Position numbers and translations under genes: made by a program. Of a DNA stretch of 64,000 nt, positions 1 through 9,256 are shown in pieces. This DNA comes from Chryseobacterium camelliae (GTDB lineage Bacteria > Bacteroidota > Bacteroidia > Flavobacteriales > Weeksellaceae). The stretch spans positions 1,116,001 through 1,180,000 of the forward strand of contig NZ_JAUTAL010000001.1 in the NCBI RefSeq assembly GCF_030818575.1, read 5' to 3'. The notes under the pieces are model-generated. The model was not told where the DNA came from. It ran no database searches and was given only the letters and a program-made list of their open reading frames with translations. How positions within the stretch are numbered: the first letter of the stretch is position 1; each line of letters starts with the position of its first letter.

Positions 1-1345
1 GGTAACTGATGTCACCAGCTTTGTGGGAACGAGCTCACCACGATTTCATACCTCCTATGCACCGGAATCTCCAAAAAAATATTTTGCACAGGTTTTCATT
101 ACGACGATCAGTAGCGATGCATCTAATGAAATGGTCAAAGAATACCTGGATAAACTGAAAAACTTTATACCTGATGGTTATATTAAATTGAAGCAGCTCA
201 GCTTTCAGGAAGGTTCACCCATTGATATCCGCGTGGTAAGTGATAATGAATCCGATCAGAGGAAAGTCGCACTGGAGATTAAAAAGATTCTCGAAAATAC
301 ACCCGGTACGAATAATGTACGTCTGAGCAGTGAATATGATTATATGGGCGTTAAGCTGAATGTAGATGATGTGAAAGCCAATCGCCTTGGTGTAACGAAT
401 CAGGCCATTACACAAACACTCGGTACAGGGCTGAAAGGATATTCTGTTTCTACATTGTGGGAAGGAGACAAACCGGTAGATATTTTTCTGAGATATGATT
501 CCATAAGCAGGAAAGATATGAATGCTTTGGAAAACCTGCATATACAGTCTAATTTCGGTGGAAAGATTCCGCTGAAAGAAGTGGCGACCTTACAGCCGGA
601 ATGGCACACAGGAGTAATTTCAAGGAGGAACGGCATCAAGTACGTCAGTGTATTGGCAGAAGCGCAACTTGGCCCCAAGCCGTCAAGAATCCTGAAAGAA
701 GCGCAACCAAAAATTGAGGCGCTTGCGCTCCCGGCGGGCACGACCATCCAATATGGAGGAGATGCGGAATCAACAGCTGACAACAGCCCGGGAATGATGC
801 TCTCGCTTTCTGTCAGCCTTATCTTGATTTTCCTTACGCTGCTGTTCCAGTTCAAGAGTCTGGGGAAAGCGCTCATTATCCTGTGTACCTTTCTTCTGAG
901 TCTCTTCGGAGCCTTCTTCGGACTTTTCATTACCGGAAATCCATTGGGGATGACAGGCTTTATGGGAATCATCAGTCTGATAGGCATCGTTGTAAGGAAC
1001 GGGATTATCCTGGTAGATTATGCCGATGAACTGATTCGCGATCATGGGTACACACACAAAGCGGCAGCGATGGCAGCTGCCAAACGAAGAATGCGTCCGA
1101 TATTCCTTACCTCAGCTGCTGCGGCTGTAGGGGTGGTTCCGATGATCCTTGGTAAATCTCCGATGTGGGCACCTTTGGGAAGTGTGCTTGCCTTCGGGCT
1201 GATCTTCTCCATGATCTTTACGCTTTTCATTGTTCCGGTAATGTATTACAAGCTTCTGAAAGATCCTGTACCAAAAGATGAAACCCCTGAAGATCAATTG
1301 GACGATGAGGTCATTTTATATAAGCCAAAACCTCATCACGAATAA
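1..1345 (+). CDS. RND efflux transporter permease, C-terminal part (5' truncated)
   Basis: The reading frame is open from the first bases of the window (V-T-D-V-T-S-F-V before the first possible GTG at 23), so this is the C-terminal ~447 residues of a permease that normally has about 1000-1050. The porter-domain segment contains SPRFHTSYAPE. It is followed by a block of hydrophobic helices, and the GFMGIISLIGIVVRNGIILV segment is characteristic of AcrB/CusA-type proton-driven inner-membrane pumps. Substrate cannot be told; it resembles HAE1/multidrug members more than metal pumps. The TolC-like gene follows 94 bases later, so the pair should form a tripartite pump with an adaptor gene upstream of the window. 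Confidence 0.93.
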   Translation, partial: VTDVTSFVGTSSPRFHTSYAPESPKKYFAQVFITTISSDASNEMVKEYLDKLKNFIPDGYIKLKQLSFQEGSPIDIRVVSDNESDQRKVALEIKKILENTPGTNNVRLSSEYDYMGVKLNVDDVKANRLGVTNQAITQTLGTGLKGYSVSTLWEGDKPVDIFLRYDSISRKDMNALENLHIQSNFGGKIPLKEVATLQPEWHTGVISRRNGIKYVSVLAEAQLGPKPSRILKEAQPKIEALALPAGTTIQYGGDAESTADNSPGMMLSLSVSLILIFLTLLFQFKSLGKALIILCTFLLSLFGAFFGLFITGNPLGMTGFMGIISLIGIVVRNGIILVDYADELIRDHGYTHKAAAMAAAKRRMRPIFLTSAAAAVGVVPMILGKSPMWAPLGSVLAFGLIFSMIFTLFIVPVMYYKLLKDPVPKDETPEDQLDDEVILYKPKPHHE

Positions 1346-1439
1346 TTACAATATCAATTTTTTAACCGGTTGTCCTGTATAGATCCTTGTTCATAATATC
1401 AGTCATTTAGTGTTACAGGACAACCTTTATATAAAAAAA

Positions 1440-2726
1440 ATGAAAATCATATACGATACGATATCAAAAATAGTTATGGTGCTGATGTTCACGGCGGCAA
1501 TAGGCTCTCAGGCGCAAGAACGTGTGGTTTCAGTGGATGAAGTCAAAAATCTGGCATTACAGAACAATAAGAAGATCAAAAAAGCACAACAGAATATAGA
1601 AGCCGCCAAAGCTGCCAGAACGGCTGCGGAAACAGGAGGAAAACCCACTTTGGACGGAAGTGCTGGAGGGTATTATATTTCCAAACCGCTCTCAAACCTT
1701 GTGCCGGAAGTAATTGGAAGCGCCAATTTGAATGCTACCCAGGTTCTATATGCCGGTGGGAAAGTAGAAACCGGGAAAAAGATCTCTTCAGCGGCAGTCG
1801 ATCTGCAGATGGCGCAGAAAGACCTTACCAAAGAGGAGGTAAAACTTTCTGCGGAAAGCATGTATTGGCAAATTGTAAATGCCAAGGAAAAGATAGCACT
1901 GGCAAAAGAATACATCAAACTCTTGGATCAGCTGCATACCAATGTGAAGAATTCCTTTGATGCAGGATTGACATATAAAAATGATCTATTGAAAATAGAA
2001 GTCCAGCAGAACGAGGCACAGCTCAATCTCAAACGTGCAGAAGATGGCCTTAGCATCACCAAATTAAATCTTGCCCAAATTACAGGACTTCCCAATTCCG
2101 ATTTTGATGTGGAAGATTCTGTAAGCGGCAGCTTCAACGGTATTTTAGCAGATAATCAGGTACAGCCAACAAACCGTCCTGAATTATCCATTCTTGCTAA
2201 AGCAGTAGAAATGAATGAACTTCAGGAAAAATTACTGGATGGAGACCGAAAGCCGACGGTAGCTCTTTCGGGAATTGGTTTCACGAGCTTTGGTAAAAAT
2301 ATTAACCCTGTCAACCTGAAAAATAATATGCAGGGATTCATAGGAATGTTGTCTGTGAGCATTCCGATCTATGACTGGGGGGCAAGAAAAGAGAAAGTGA
2401 AAGAACAGCAGTATAAAACCAATGCTCAGAAGCTTGAAATGGAAGAAACAAGTGAGCTACTTGTTCTGGAGTTACAGAATGCAGTTATGCAACTCAATCA
2501 GTCTGTTAAACGTATTGAGCTTGCTGAAAAATCTCTTGTCCAGGCGACGGAAAATCTACGTTTGAATCAGGACAGATATGATGCCGGAACCGTTTTAGCA
2601 GAGGAAGTATTGAAAGCCCAGGTTCTTTGGCAGGAAGCTAAATCTGAAATTTTAGATGCCAAGGCAGAATATAAGATCAATGAGGCTAAATACAAAAAAG
2701 CTTCAGGGACAAATGTTGAGTATTAA
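1440..2726 (+). CDS. TolC-family outer membrane efflux protein
   Basis: Outer-membrane channel partner of the RND pump just upstream. An N-terminal signal peptide (MKIIYDTISK, then a hydrophobic stretch ending SQAQ) is followed by two long heptad-rich, Ala/Gln/Glu-rich halves typical of the OEP fold, for example NKKIKKAQQNIEAAKAAR near the N-terminus and a matching coiled-coil half near the C-terminus. About 428 residues, normal for the family. The frame is open back to a GTG at 1410, but the ATG at 1440 starts a standard signal peptide and is preferred. A strong terminator follows the gene, so it probably ends the efflux operon. Confidence 0.9.
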   Translation: MKIIYDTISKIVMVLMFTAAIGSQAQERVVSVDEVKNLALQNNKKIKKAQQNIEAAKAARTAAETGGKPTLDGSAGGYYISKPLSNLVPEVIGSANLNATQVLYAGGKVETGKKISSAAVDLQMAQKDLTKEEVKLSAESMYWQIVNAKEKIALAKEYIKLLDQLHTNVKNSFDAGLTYKNDLLKIEVQQNEAQLNLKRAEDGLSITKLNLAQITGLPNSDFDVEDSVSGSFNGILADNQVQPTNRPELSILAKAVEMNELQEKLLDGDRKPTVALSGIGFTSFGKNINPVNLKNNMQGFIGMLSVSIPIYDWGARKEKVKEQQYKTNAQKLEMEETSELLVLELQNAVMQLNQSVKRIELAEKSLVQATENLRLNQDRYDAGTVLAEEVLKAQVLWQEAKSEILDAKAEYKINEAKYKKASGTNVEY

Positions 2727-2838
2727 ATAATTTAGAAAGGTATACATCTTCATTGATCTGGTTTAAAACTCTTTTATTCTTAACATGGGCTTCTCAAATT
2801 AGAAATATATTTATAATTGGCTAAAAGTCATCAGAATA

Positions 2839-2873
2839 ATCTCGCAAAGCCAGTGATTTGCGAGATCTTTTTT
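2839..2873 (+). terminator. Intrinsic terminator after efflux operon
   Basis: Perfect 10-bp stem (ATCTCGCAAA at 2839-2848 with TTTGCGAGAT at 2857-2866), 8-nt loop, then CTTTTTT. Outer bases TCAGAA/TTCTGA extend the symmetry. It sits in the 319-base gap between the TolC-like gene and the AraC gene; nothing else is evident in that gap. Confidence 0.85.
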
Positions 2874-3045
2874 CTGATGCGATCTGGCATGAAATGGCTT
2901 GGAAAATGCCTGCCCAGTTGGTTTTAAAGAAACTAGGCTTTTAATAATTTCTTTAAAAAATATTTGTCAGTAACATTTAAGGCATTTTTATAAGGAAAGT
3001 GAGGATTTAAGCTTAGATTGGTTTGATTTTCTTAATTTTGAACAA

Positions 3046-3924
3046 ATGAAAGGCAAGGTCAAAAGAATTGTGTCGGAATTTAACAGCGAGCTTAAATTAC
3101 AAGGATTCAAGGCGTTTCAAATAGAAGAGGAAGATGCTGATATCCGGGTATACAGCAGAAAAGAATTCTATAAAATCTGCCTGACAACAGGCAGAAGCAA
3201 AATCCATTATTCAGATAAAAGCTTTGAGCAGGAGGGAACCATCCTGTTTTTTGGTAACCCTCACATTCCTTATTCCTGGGAATCCATTTCTAGGTCTTAT
3301 GTTGGCTACGCTATTCTGTTTTCTGAGGAATTCTTTAAAAATTCAGAACGGTCTGAAAGCCTTCAGCAATCGTCATTCTTTAAGATTGGAGGTACGCCTG
3401 TCTTGAAGATCACAACCGAACAACGCGAGTTCCTCATTAAGATTTTCCAAAAAATGATTGCCGAGCAAGAAAGCGGGTATGTATACAAAGATGAGCTGAT
3501 TAGAAATTATATCAGCCTGATCATACATGAATCGCTAAAGCTGGAACCTTCTGAAAATTATGAAAAAAACAAGAATGCTTCTTTACGGCTGACTTCTGTT
3601 TTTATAGAGCTGCTTGAAAGGCAATTTCCGATTGAAACGGTAAATACGCCGCTAAAGCTAAAAAACGCACAGCATTACGCGCGGCATCTGCATGTGCATG
3701 TCAATTCTTTAAATCGTGCTGTAAAAGAGACCACCGGAAAATCAACAACCGCACACATCACAGAACGTATTGTTACCGAAGCCAAAGCTTTACTGCTGCA
3801 TACTGATTGGAGCATCTCAGAAATTGCCTATTCGCTCGGGTATGAATATCCTACTTATTTTAATAATTTCTTTAAGAAACAAACAGGAACTAATCCTAAG
3901 ACATTTCGTTTAGGCGATGTTTGA
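3046..3924 (+). CDS. AraC family transcriptional regulator
   Basis: A 292-residue DNA-binding regulator. The N-terminal ~170 residues look like a cupin-type sensing domain (HYSDKSFEQEGTILFFGNPH). The C-terminal ~100 residues carry the two helix-turn-helix motifs of the family: HVHVNSLNRAVKETTGKS and SISEIAYSLGYEYPTYFNNF, then FKKQTGTNPKTFR. A TAATTTTG -7 box ends only 5 bases before the ATG, so the mRNA may be nearly leaderless. The alcohol dehydrogenase gene follows 89 bases downstream on the same strand and is the obvious candidate target, by context only. Confidence 0.9.
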   Translation: MKGKVKRIVSEFNSELKLQGFKAFQIEEEDADIRVYSRKEFYKICLTTGRSKIHYSDKSFEQEGTILFFGNPHIPYSWESISRSYVGYAILFSEEFFKNSERSESLQQSSFFKIGGTPVLKITTEQREFLIKIFQKMIAEQESGYVYKDELIRNYISLIIHESLKLEPSENYEKNKNASLRLTSVFIELLERQFPIETVNTPLKLKNAQHYARHLHVHVNSLNRAVKETTGKSTTAHITERIVTEAKALLLHTDWSISEIAYSLGYEYPTYFNNFFKKQTGTNPKTFRLGDV

Positions 3925-4013
3925 TTTTCTTAGTTTTTGGTTTGATTATCGTTAACGGTTAATTCTCTGCCATTTCTAATTTTGTGTCAGTAATCACTTT
4001 AAAATAAATAGAA

Positions 4014-5198
4014 ATGGAAGGAAATAACAATCAGAATTCAAGAAGGAAATTTATTCAGCAAACGGCTTTGGCCGGCACTGGTTTAATGCTTATTAACCCT
4101 TTACAGATCTTAGCAAAAAATAATCAATCAAAATATATGGGTAAAAATATAAAATCAAGAGGCTTCGCAGGAAAAGACGAAAGCGGAAAACTTGAAAGCT
4201 GGAATTTTGAGCGCAGAGTAGTGGGCGACAATGATATTTTAATTGAAATTAAGTTTTCAGGAATCTGTCACTCCGATATTCATACCATCAAAGGACATTG
4301 GGGAAAACAGCCTTATCCACAAGTTCCGGGTCACGAAATCGCAGGAATTGTAACAGCTGTAGGGAAAAATGTAACCCAATTTAAAGTAGGTGATAAAGCG
4401 GGCGTTGGTTGTATGGTTAATAGCTGTATGAAATGTGAAAGCTGTAAGAACGGCGAAGAACAGCACTGTGAAAACAATGAAACGGTGCTCACATACGGCA
4501 CACCGGATAAAACATCGCCTTCGGGAATTACGCAAGGTGGCTATTCCAACAATATTGTGGTAACAGAGCATTTTGCCATAAAAATTCCGGAAAGCATTGA
4601 CCTGAAGTATGCGGCACCACTGCTTTGTGCGGGAATTACCACGTACTCGCCCATGATGAAGGTCAATTTCAAGAAAGGTGACAAAATTGGAGTAGTCGGC
4701 ATCGGTGGTTTAGGACATCTCGCTGTTAAATTAGCAGTGTCCAAAGGCGCTGAAGTCTATGCTTTTACCACTTCACCTTCAAAATTAAATGACATTAAAA
4801 GTTTCGGTGCAAAAGAAGTGATCGTTGTGAAATCGGCGGAAGATTTAAAGCCTTACAAAGGGAAATTGGACTTTATGATTTCTACAGTTCCATATGCGTA
4901 TGATATGTCACCCTACATCGATTGTGTGAAAAAGTACGGTTATTTTACACAGGTCGGGCAGCCTGTCAACGGAGAATTGACGATCAATAATTTTAATATG
5001 ATCTTCAATCGGGTCAACTTTAACGGCTCGCTGATTGGCGGAATTCCTGAAACACAGGAAGTGATGGATTACTGCGCGGATAATAAGATCTACCCGCAAA
5101 TCCAGATTATTAAGGCCAGTGAAATCAACGATGCTTGGGACAGAGTCGTGAATAAAGAAGCGCGCTACCGGTATGTGATTGATGCAGCAACATTTTAA
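4014..5198 (+). CDS. Zinc-dependent alcohol dehydrogenase with Tat-type signal
   Basis: A 394-residue medium-chain NAD(P)-dependent alcohol dehydrogenase of the cinnamyl alcohol dehydrogenase/YahK type. Catalytic zinc ligands are visible as Cys85 (GICHSD) and His107-Glu108 (PGHE). Structural zinc ligands are Cys138, 141, 144 and 152. The Rossmann motif is GVVGIGGLGHLAVKLA. Unusually, residues 1-35 form a twin-arginine signal (SRRKFIQQ followed by a hydrophobic stretch), which would send a folded nucleotide-dependent enzyme to the periplasm or leave it membrane-attached. A TAATTTTG box at 3977-3984 may be its -7 element. The AraC gene upstream is the likely regulator. The enzyme class is secure; substrate and location are not. 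Confidence 0.9.
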   Translation: MEGNNNQNSRRKFIQQTALAGTGLMLINPLQILAKNNQSKYMGKNIKSRGFAGKDESGKLESWNFERRVVGDNDILIEIKFSGICHSDIHTIKGHWGKQPYPQVPGHEIAGIVTAVGKNVTQFKVGDKAGVGCMVNSCMKCESCKNGEEQHCENNETVLTYGTPDKTSPSGITQGGYSNNIVVTEHFAIKIPESIDLKYAAPLLCAGITTYSPMMKVNFKKGDKIGVVGIGGLGHLAVKLAVSKGAEVYAFTTSPSKLNDIKSFGAKEVIVVKSAEDLKPYKGKLDFMISTVPYAYDMSPYIDCVKKYGYFTQVGQPVNGELTINNFNMIFNRVNFNGSLIGGIPETQEVMDYCADNKIYPQIQIIKASEINDAWDRVVNKEARYRYVIDAATF

Positions 5199-5274
5199 CT
5201 TAGGCAACATTTTGAATCCGTATAATTACAAAATCTCAAACCGTTTAATCTAACTCCCTAAAGATGATAAATGA

Positions 5275-5397
5275 GGTGTTTTTGAATACAATGCAATGTA
5301 CCTGATAAATCTGGGGCTCAACGCAAATTTTGGTAAATTTGATTTTACTGCAAGGAATAATGATATTTTCAAACAAACGGACTACATTCAAAACTGA
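5275..5397 (+). pseudogene. Possible remnant of an outer-membrane barrel protein C-terminus
   Basis: A 40-codon open stretch between two stops reads like the last strands of a Bacteroidota TonB-dependent or barrel protein: NLGLNANFGKFDFTARNNDIF, ending TDYIQN. The NDIF motif near the C-terminus recalls that family. There is no start or upstream body, so if real it is a decayed fragment. The call rests on resemblance only. Confidence 0.3.
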
Positions 5398-5550
5398 CTT
5401 CTGAAAAAATGTACAGTCATCAGACTGCCTATTGGTCGGTTTTCCCTTGATTTTTCGTGCCCATTTTTAAATTTTACGAATGGGTCACGAAGTAAGATAT
5501 AAAAATCGTGACCTATTTTGATTTTTTTTGATACTTGCGCTAAAACAAAA

Positions 5551-5580
5551 AACGCTGTAAACATTGATGTTTACAGCGTT
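5551..5580 (-). terminator. Terminator of tRNA-Ser (possibly bidirectional)
   Basis: Perfect 14-bp inverted repeat (AACGCTGTAAACAT / ATGTTTACAGCGTT) with a 2-nt centre. Read on the minus strand it lies 23 bases past the tRNA 3' end and is followed by GTTTTTTGTTTT. On the plus strand it is followed by TTTTAG, so it could also stop plus-strand transcripts. A second hairpin with one bulge lies at 5456-5489. Confidence 0.85.
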
Positions 5581-5603
5581 TTAGCTTATTTTGGTTTCCC
5601 AAC

Positions 5604-5691
5604 TGGCGGAGAGTGAGGGATTCGAACCCCCGGACCTGTTACAGTCAACAGTTTTCAAGACTGCCGCAATCGACCACTCTGCCAACTCTCC
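5604..5691 (-). tRNA. tRNA-Ser (anticodon UGA)
   Basis: On the minus strand the acceptor stem GGAGAGT pairs with ACTCTCC, the discriminator is G and CCA is encoded. The T-loop GGTTCGAATCC is canonical. The anticodon loop is CTTGAAA, giving UGA for serine. Length is 88 nt with the long variable arm expected of tRNA-Ser. Confidence 0.95.
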
Positions 5692-5848
5692 CTGAACTCC
5701 GGTGATACCGTCGTTTTCAGTGGTGCAAATATAAAATCATTTTACGTTAATGCAAAATATTTCTTTCATAAATTTTAAGAGACTACAATAAGGTGTTAAA
5801 AACCAGGTGGATTTTTTGAGATAGGATGTAAGGTTTCAGAGGTTGGAC

Positions 5849-6163
5849 ATAGATTTTATAAGTTAGATGAGAGATGATAGACGGGGATCTTGAATTTTAG
5901 ATTATAAATTTTAGATTTTAAATTATGAATTTTGGATTTTGAATTTTGACGAATGTTGAACATTAGGTATAACGCTTTTCTTTCCAGTCTTGATCTTTTG
6001 TTTCTTTTGTATCAAGGCAAAAGAAAGGGAGAGAGAAGTCGATTTCATAGTTTAGATGAGAGATGATAGACGGAAATCTTAAATTATAGATTATAAATTT
6101 TAGATTTTGAATTATGGATTTTGGATTTTGAATCTTGACGAATGTTGGACAGTAGGTATAACG
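5849..6163. repeat. Two copies of a non-coding composite repeat
   Basis: A ~125-base unit occurs at about 5849-5974 and 6038-6163: TTAGATGAGAGATGATAGAC, then nine A/T-rich heptamers, then GACGAATGTTG and AGGTATAACG. A third, partial copy begins near 6376. Between and after them a ~64-base unit with TTTCTTTTGTATCAAG and CAAAAGAAAGGGAGAGAGAAG occurs at 5976-6039 and 6314-6377; it contains an inverted TTTCTTTTG/CAAAAGAAA pair. No open reading frame is conserved. Confidence 0.75.
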
Positions 6164-6414
6164 ACTTAGGAAATAAAGGCGTTAAAAAATAAAGACTGTG
6201 AACGTTAAGAAAATTCTTATGTTCGAAGCGCGGGAATAAAAAATACAAAGACAGTGCACATAGCTAATCCGCGCAAGTTTAGAATTTTTAGAGAACAGCA
6301 TTTATTTTTAGCCTTTCTTTCCAGTCTTGATTTTTTGTTTCTTTTGTATCAAGACAAAAGAAAAGGGAGAGAGAAGTTGATTTTATAGTTTAGATGAGAG
6401 ATGATAGACTGAGA

Positions 6415-6519
6415 TCCTAAATTATAAATTATAGATTTTGAATTATGAATTATGAATTATGAATTTTGAATCTTGGCTCTTGATTCTTGGTTCTTGGTTC
6501 TTGGTTCTTGAATCTTGAT
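6415..6519. repeat. Array of 15 degenerate heptanucleotide repeats
   Basis: Fifteen consecutive 7-bp units can be read without a break. The left half has units such as TTATGAA (three in a row) and TTTTGAA; the right half has TCTTGGT (three in a row), TCTTGAT and TCTTGAA. The same 7-bp period is seen at 5888-5950 and 6077-6139 (nine units each). The array ends just past the stop codon of the histidine kinase gene. Confidence 0.8.
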
Positions 6520-6547
6520 TCTAAGCCCCCAATCACCACCAAAAACA

Positions 6548-9256
6548 CTACTGTAACTCCTGTAACGGCAAAGTAAACCAGAACTCGCTTCCTTTCCCGA
6601 CTTCACTTTCCACTCCAATATGACCCCCATGATGCTTGATGATCTGTGCGCTGATGTAAAGCCCTAATCCGAGTCCGGTAAATTTCTGGCCTTTGTATTC
6701 TGTGCGGTAATACCGTTCAAAAAGATGCGTCAGTTTTTCTTGTGGAATGCCCGGTCCCTGGTCGGATACACTTACCTTCACTTCATGATCATTCAGTTTT
6801 TGTGCCCGGATGAGGATCTGTTCAGATTCCGGGGCGTATTTAAGGGCATTGGTAATGAAATTGACCATCACCTGGCCGATTTGCTGGTGGTCTGCTTCCA
6901 CAGTAAGCTGTGTATCGCCTTCGAAATGGATTTTCTGGCCGGTATTCTGAGCCAGAGTCTTGCAGCAATCATCAAAAAGTTCAGAAAGCGAAAACGGCTG
7001 TCGATTAAGCTTCATATGTCCCTGCTCAATTCTGCTGGTATCCAGAAGGTCCGTAATAAGATGAGACAACTTATCCAGACTGCGGATTGACTGTTCCACC
7101 AGCTTCGTCCTGGACTCTTCCGGAAGCTTGTGGTGGGAGCGCTGAAGCAGTTGTAGGGAAGCTTTTAACGCAGTAACCGGCGTTTTCAGTTCGTGGCTGG
7201 CTATGCTGATGAAATCTTCTTTGCCTTGAGTAATCATCCTTCTTGTGGTGACATCCATAAAGGTTCCGATACCTCCGGTAAGATTGCCCTCAGTGTCGAA
7301 TATAGGCGCAGCATTGATTGAAATATACATACGGTCGCGGTCCGGAGGCTGTACGGCAATTTCATGGTCATAAACAGGGCGCTGCGTACGCATCATAATG
7401 GACATTGGGTGTTCTTCAGAAGGAAGCGGAGAGCCATCCAGCCTGAGATTCTGCCATCGTGGGTCATCGTATGTGCGTTCTTTGATGCAGCTTTCCGAAA
7501 GTCCAAGAATCTGTTGTGCCATAGGATTGGCATATACCATACGGCCCGCAGCATCAATAACGCCTACACCTTCGGCCATGGTTTCAAGAATGCCTTCGAG
7601 GCGCTGCTGGCTTTTGCGCAGTGTTTCCTCTAGTTGGCTCTTTTCTGCGATGATCTGGTCACGCTCCTGGATGGCAAGCACTTGATGGGTTACTTCAACT
7701 GCCATATCGATAACGCCGGTTACTTTTCCGTTCTCTATATAGGGTGTATAAGTGAAATTGAAGAATCCGGTTTCCAGGTTTCCGTTCCGGTTGATCGCAA
7801 TCGGATTTATAAAATCTGAATGGGGAATTCCCCGGGTATAGGTTTCCATCAGCATATCTGCTGCCTTCTGGCCTCTGAGTTCAGGGAGTTCTTCAAAGAG
7901 AGGCTTCCCGATCAGGTTGGCATCTTTCCCGATCAGATCCAGCATGGATTTATTGATCATGGTAACGATAAACTGTTCCCCTTTCAACAGCATGGTAGCT
8001 ACAGGAGCCTGGGCGATCAGGTTTTTAAAGCTGGCTTCACTGTCCGTCAGTTTTTTATTGAGGTATGTAATGGTATCGTTGGAGGCTTTCAGCTCCGTAT
8101 TCCTTACATTAAGCTTCTGATTGGATGTGGTAAGCTGGAGGTTGATTTCCTTGAAACCTCTGTTGGAAAAGCGGAGGTCTATATTTTTCTGTTCCAGCTC
8201 TTCATTGAGGAGGATGGTGGTCCGGTTAGCTTCTTCCAGCTTTTTGTTCACTTCAGAGTACTGGTCGTTCAGGACTCCCAGCTCTTCATTGGCGGTCTTC
8301 AGCTCTTCGTTAAGCGTACCGAGTTCTTCATTGGATTCCTGCAAACGGATTTCGTTTTTCTCCAGGATTTTTTTTGCGATTACCTTTTCCGTTACATCCT
8401 GTACGGTAGCCATTACAGCATCTACCATACCGTCCGGCTTTAAAAGCGGATGGAAATTGATGTTGAGGTATTTTTTGTCCTTGAAGCCAAAGACCATTTC
8501 TTCCAGGGAGACAATTTCCCCGGATGAATAGACCAGACTCAGCTGATCAAAAAATGCCTGACCTTTCAGTACCGGAAAAACATCCAACAGGGCTTTACCG
8601 ATAATCATGTTCTCCCGGTAGCCCCAGATCTTCAGCATCTCTTCATTCGCTGCTTCAATGATCATGTCTTTTCCCTGCAACAGGGCAAGTCCGATAGGAG
8701 AGGTGTTGATGAGCTGCATTATCCGGTGTTCCGCAGAAACAAGCTGTTTGTGGATGGTATTAAGTTGGGTATTGGCATTGTTCAGTTCTTCATTGCCAGC
8801 GATAAGATCTTCATTCAGCTTTTGTTTACGTATTTCTTTTTCACGTATTAGCCTCCAGGCATGTACCCGTTCAGTGACATCTGCAGCAGTATGCAGTATA
8901 GCATACACAGATCCCTGCTGGTCTTTGATGGGCTTAAATATGAAGTCGAAGTAAGAAGTAGTGCTTATCCCGTTGATTTCCAGGTCAGCCGGCGTGTCGC
9001 GTGCCTGGTATGTTTTGCCTGTCTTCCATACGTCCTGAAGGATACTGATAAAAGGCTGTCCTTCCATTTCAGGCAATGCATCTCCGAATTTTTTTCCGTA
9101 TACGGACGAGTCTTTCCTCCAGATCCTGAGCATCGCATCATTGGCGAATTGTATGATCAGGTCCTGCCCCGTGTAGATGGCCGTGGCATCATCAGACTGT
9201 TTAAGGATCTCTAACAGGGTATTATGATCCGGAGAGGAAGAAAAGTTTACCATCAA
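6548..9256 (-). CDS. Multi-PAS hybrid-free sensor histidine kinase
   Basis: A 902-residue soluble kinase with no membrane segments. PAS domains can be seen at about residues 15-130, 180-295, 410-525 and 550-670. The second and third are separated by a long coiled coil rich in NEEL repeats (EELKTANEELGVLNDQ). The HisKA motif SIASHELKTPVTA has its phospho-His near residue 690. The ATPase domain has DQGPGIP and GLGLGLYISAQIIKHHGG near the C-terminus. It has no receiver domain, so it must signal to a separate regulator, not found next to it. Ligands of the PAS domains are unknown. The gene stands alone between the repeat island and a long gap. Confidence 0.93.
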   Translation of the reverse strand: MMVNFSSSPDHNTLLEILKQSDDATAIYTGQDLIIQFANDAMLRIWRKDSSVYGKKFGDALPEMEGQPFISILQDVWKTGKTYQARDTPADLEINGISTTSYFDFIFKPIKDQQGSVYAILHTAADVTERVHAWRLIREKEIRKQKLNEDLIAGNEELNNANTQLNTIHKQLVSAEHRIMQLINTSPIGLALLQGKDMIIEAANEEMLKIWGYRENMIIGKALLDVFPVLKGQAFFDQLSLVYSSGEIVSLEEMVFGFKDKKYLNINFHPLLKPDGMVDAVMATVQDVTEKVIAKKILEKNEIRLQESNEELGTLNEELKTANEELGVLNDQYSEVNKKLEEANRTTILLNEELEQKNIDLRFSNRGFKEINLQLTTSNQKLNVRNTELKASNDTITYLNKKLTDSEASFKNLIAQAPVATMLLKGEQFIVTMINKSMLDLIGKDANLIGKPLFEELPELRGQKAADMLMETYTRGIPHSDFINPIAINRNGNLETGFFNFTYTPYIENGKVTGVIDMAVEVTHQVLAIQERDQIIAEKSQLEETLRKSQQRLEGILETMAEGVGVIDAAGRMVYANPMAQQILGLSESCIKERTYDDPRWQNLRLDGSPLPSEEHPMSIMMRTQRPVYDHEIAVQPPDRDRMYISINAAPIFDTEGNLTGGIGTFMDVTTRRMITQGKEDFISIASHELKTPVTALKASLQLLQRSHHKLPEESRTKLVEQSIRSLDKLSHLITDLLDTSRIEQGHMKLNRQPFSLSELFDDCCKTLAQNTGQKIHFEGDTQLTVEADHQQIGQVMVNFITNALKYAPESEQILIRAQKLNDHEVKVSVSDQGPGIPQEKLTHLFERYYRTEYKGQKFTGLGLGLYISAQIIKHHGGHIGVESEVGKGSEFWFTLPLQELQ

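Noticed and set aside
400..987. Long antisense open frame (195 codons) over the RND gene
   Set aside because: It mirrors the permease codons, has no recognisable domain and no promoter; the plus-strand protein is a clear family member.
5849..6519. CRISPR array
   Set aside because: The repeats are 7-bp and degenerate, with no spacers of constant length and no cas genes in the window.
7820..8443. Plus-strand open frame of 207 codons inside the histidine kinase gene
   Set aside because: Phe/Val-rich translation that follows from reading the coiled-coil region backwards; no start signal or family match.
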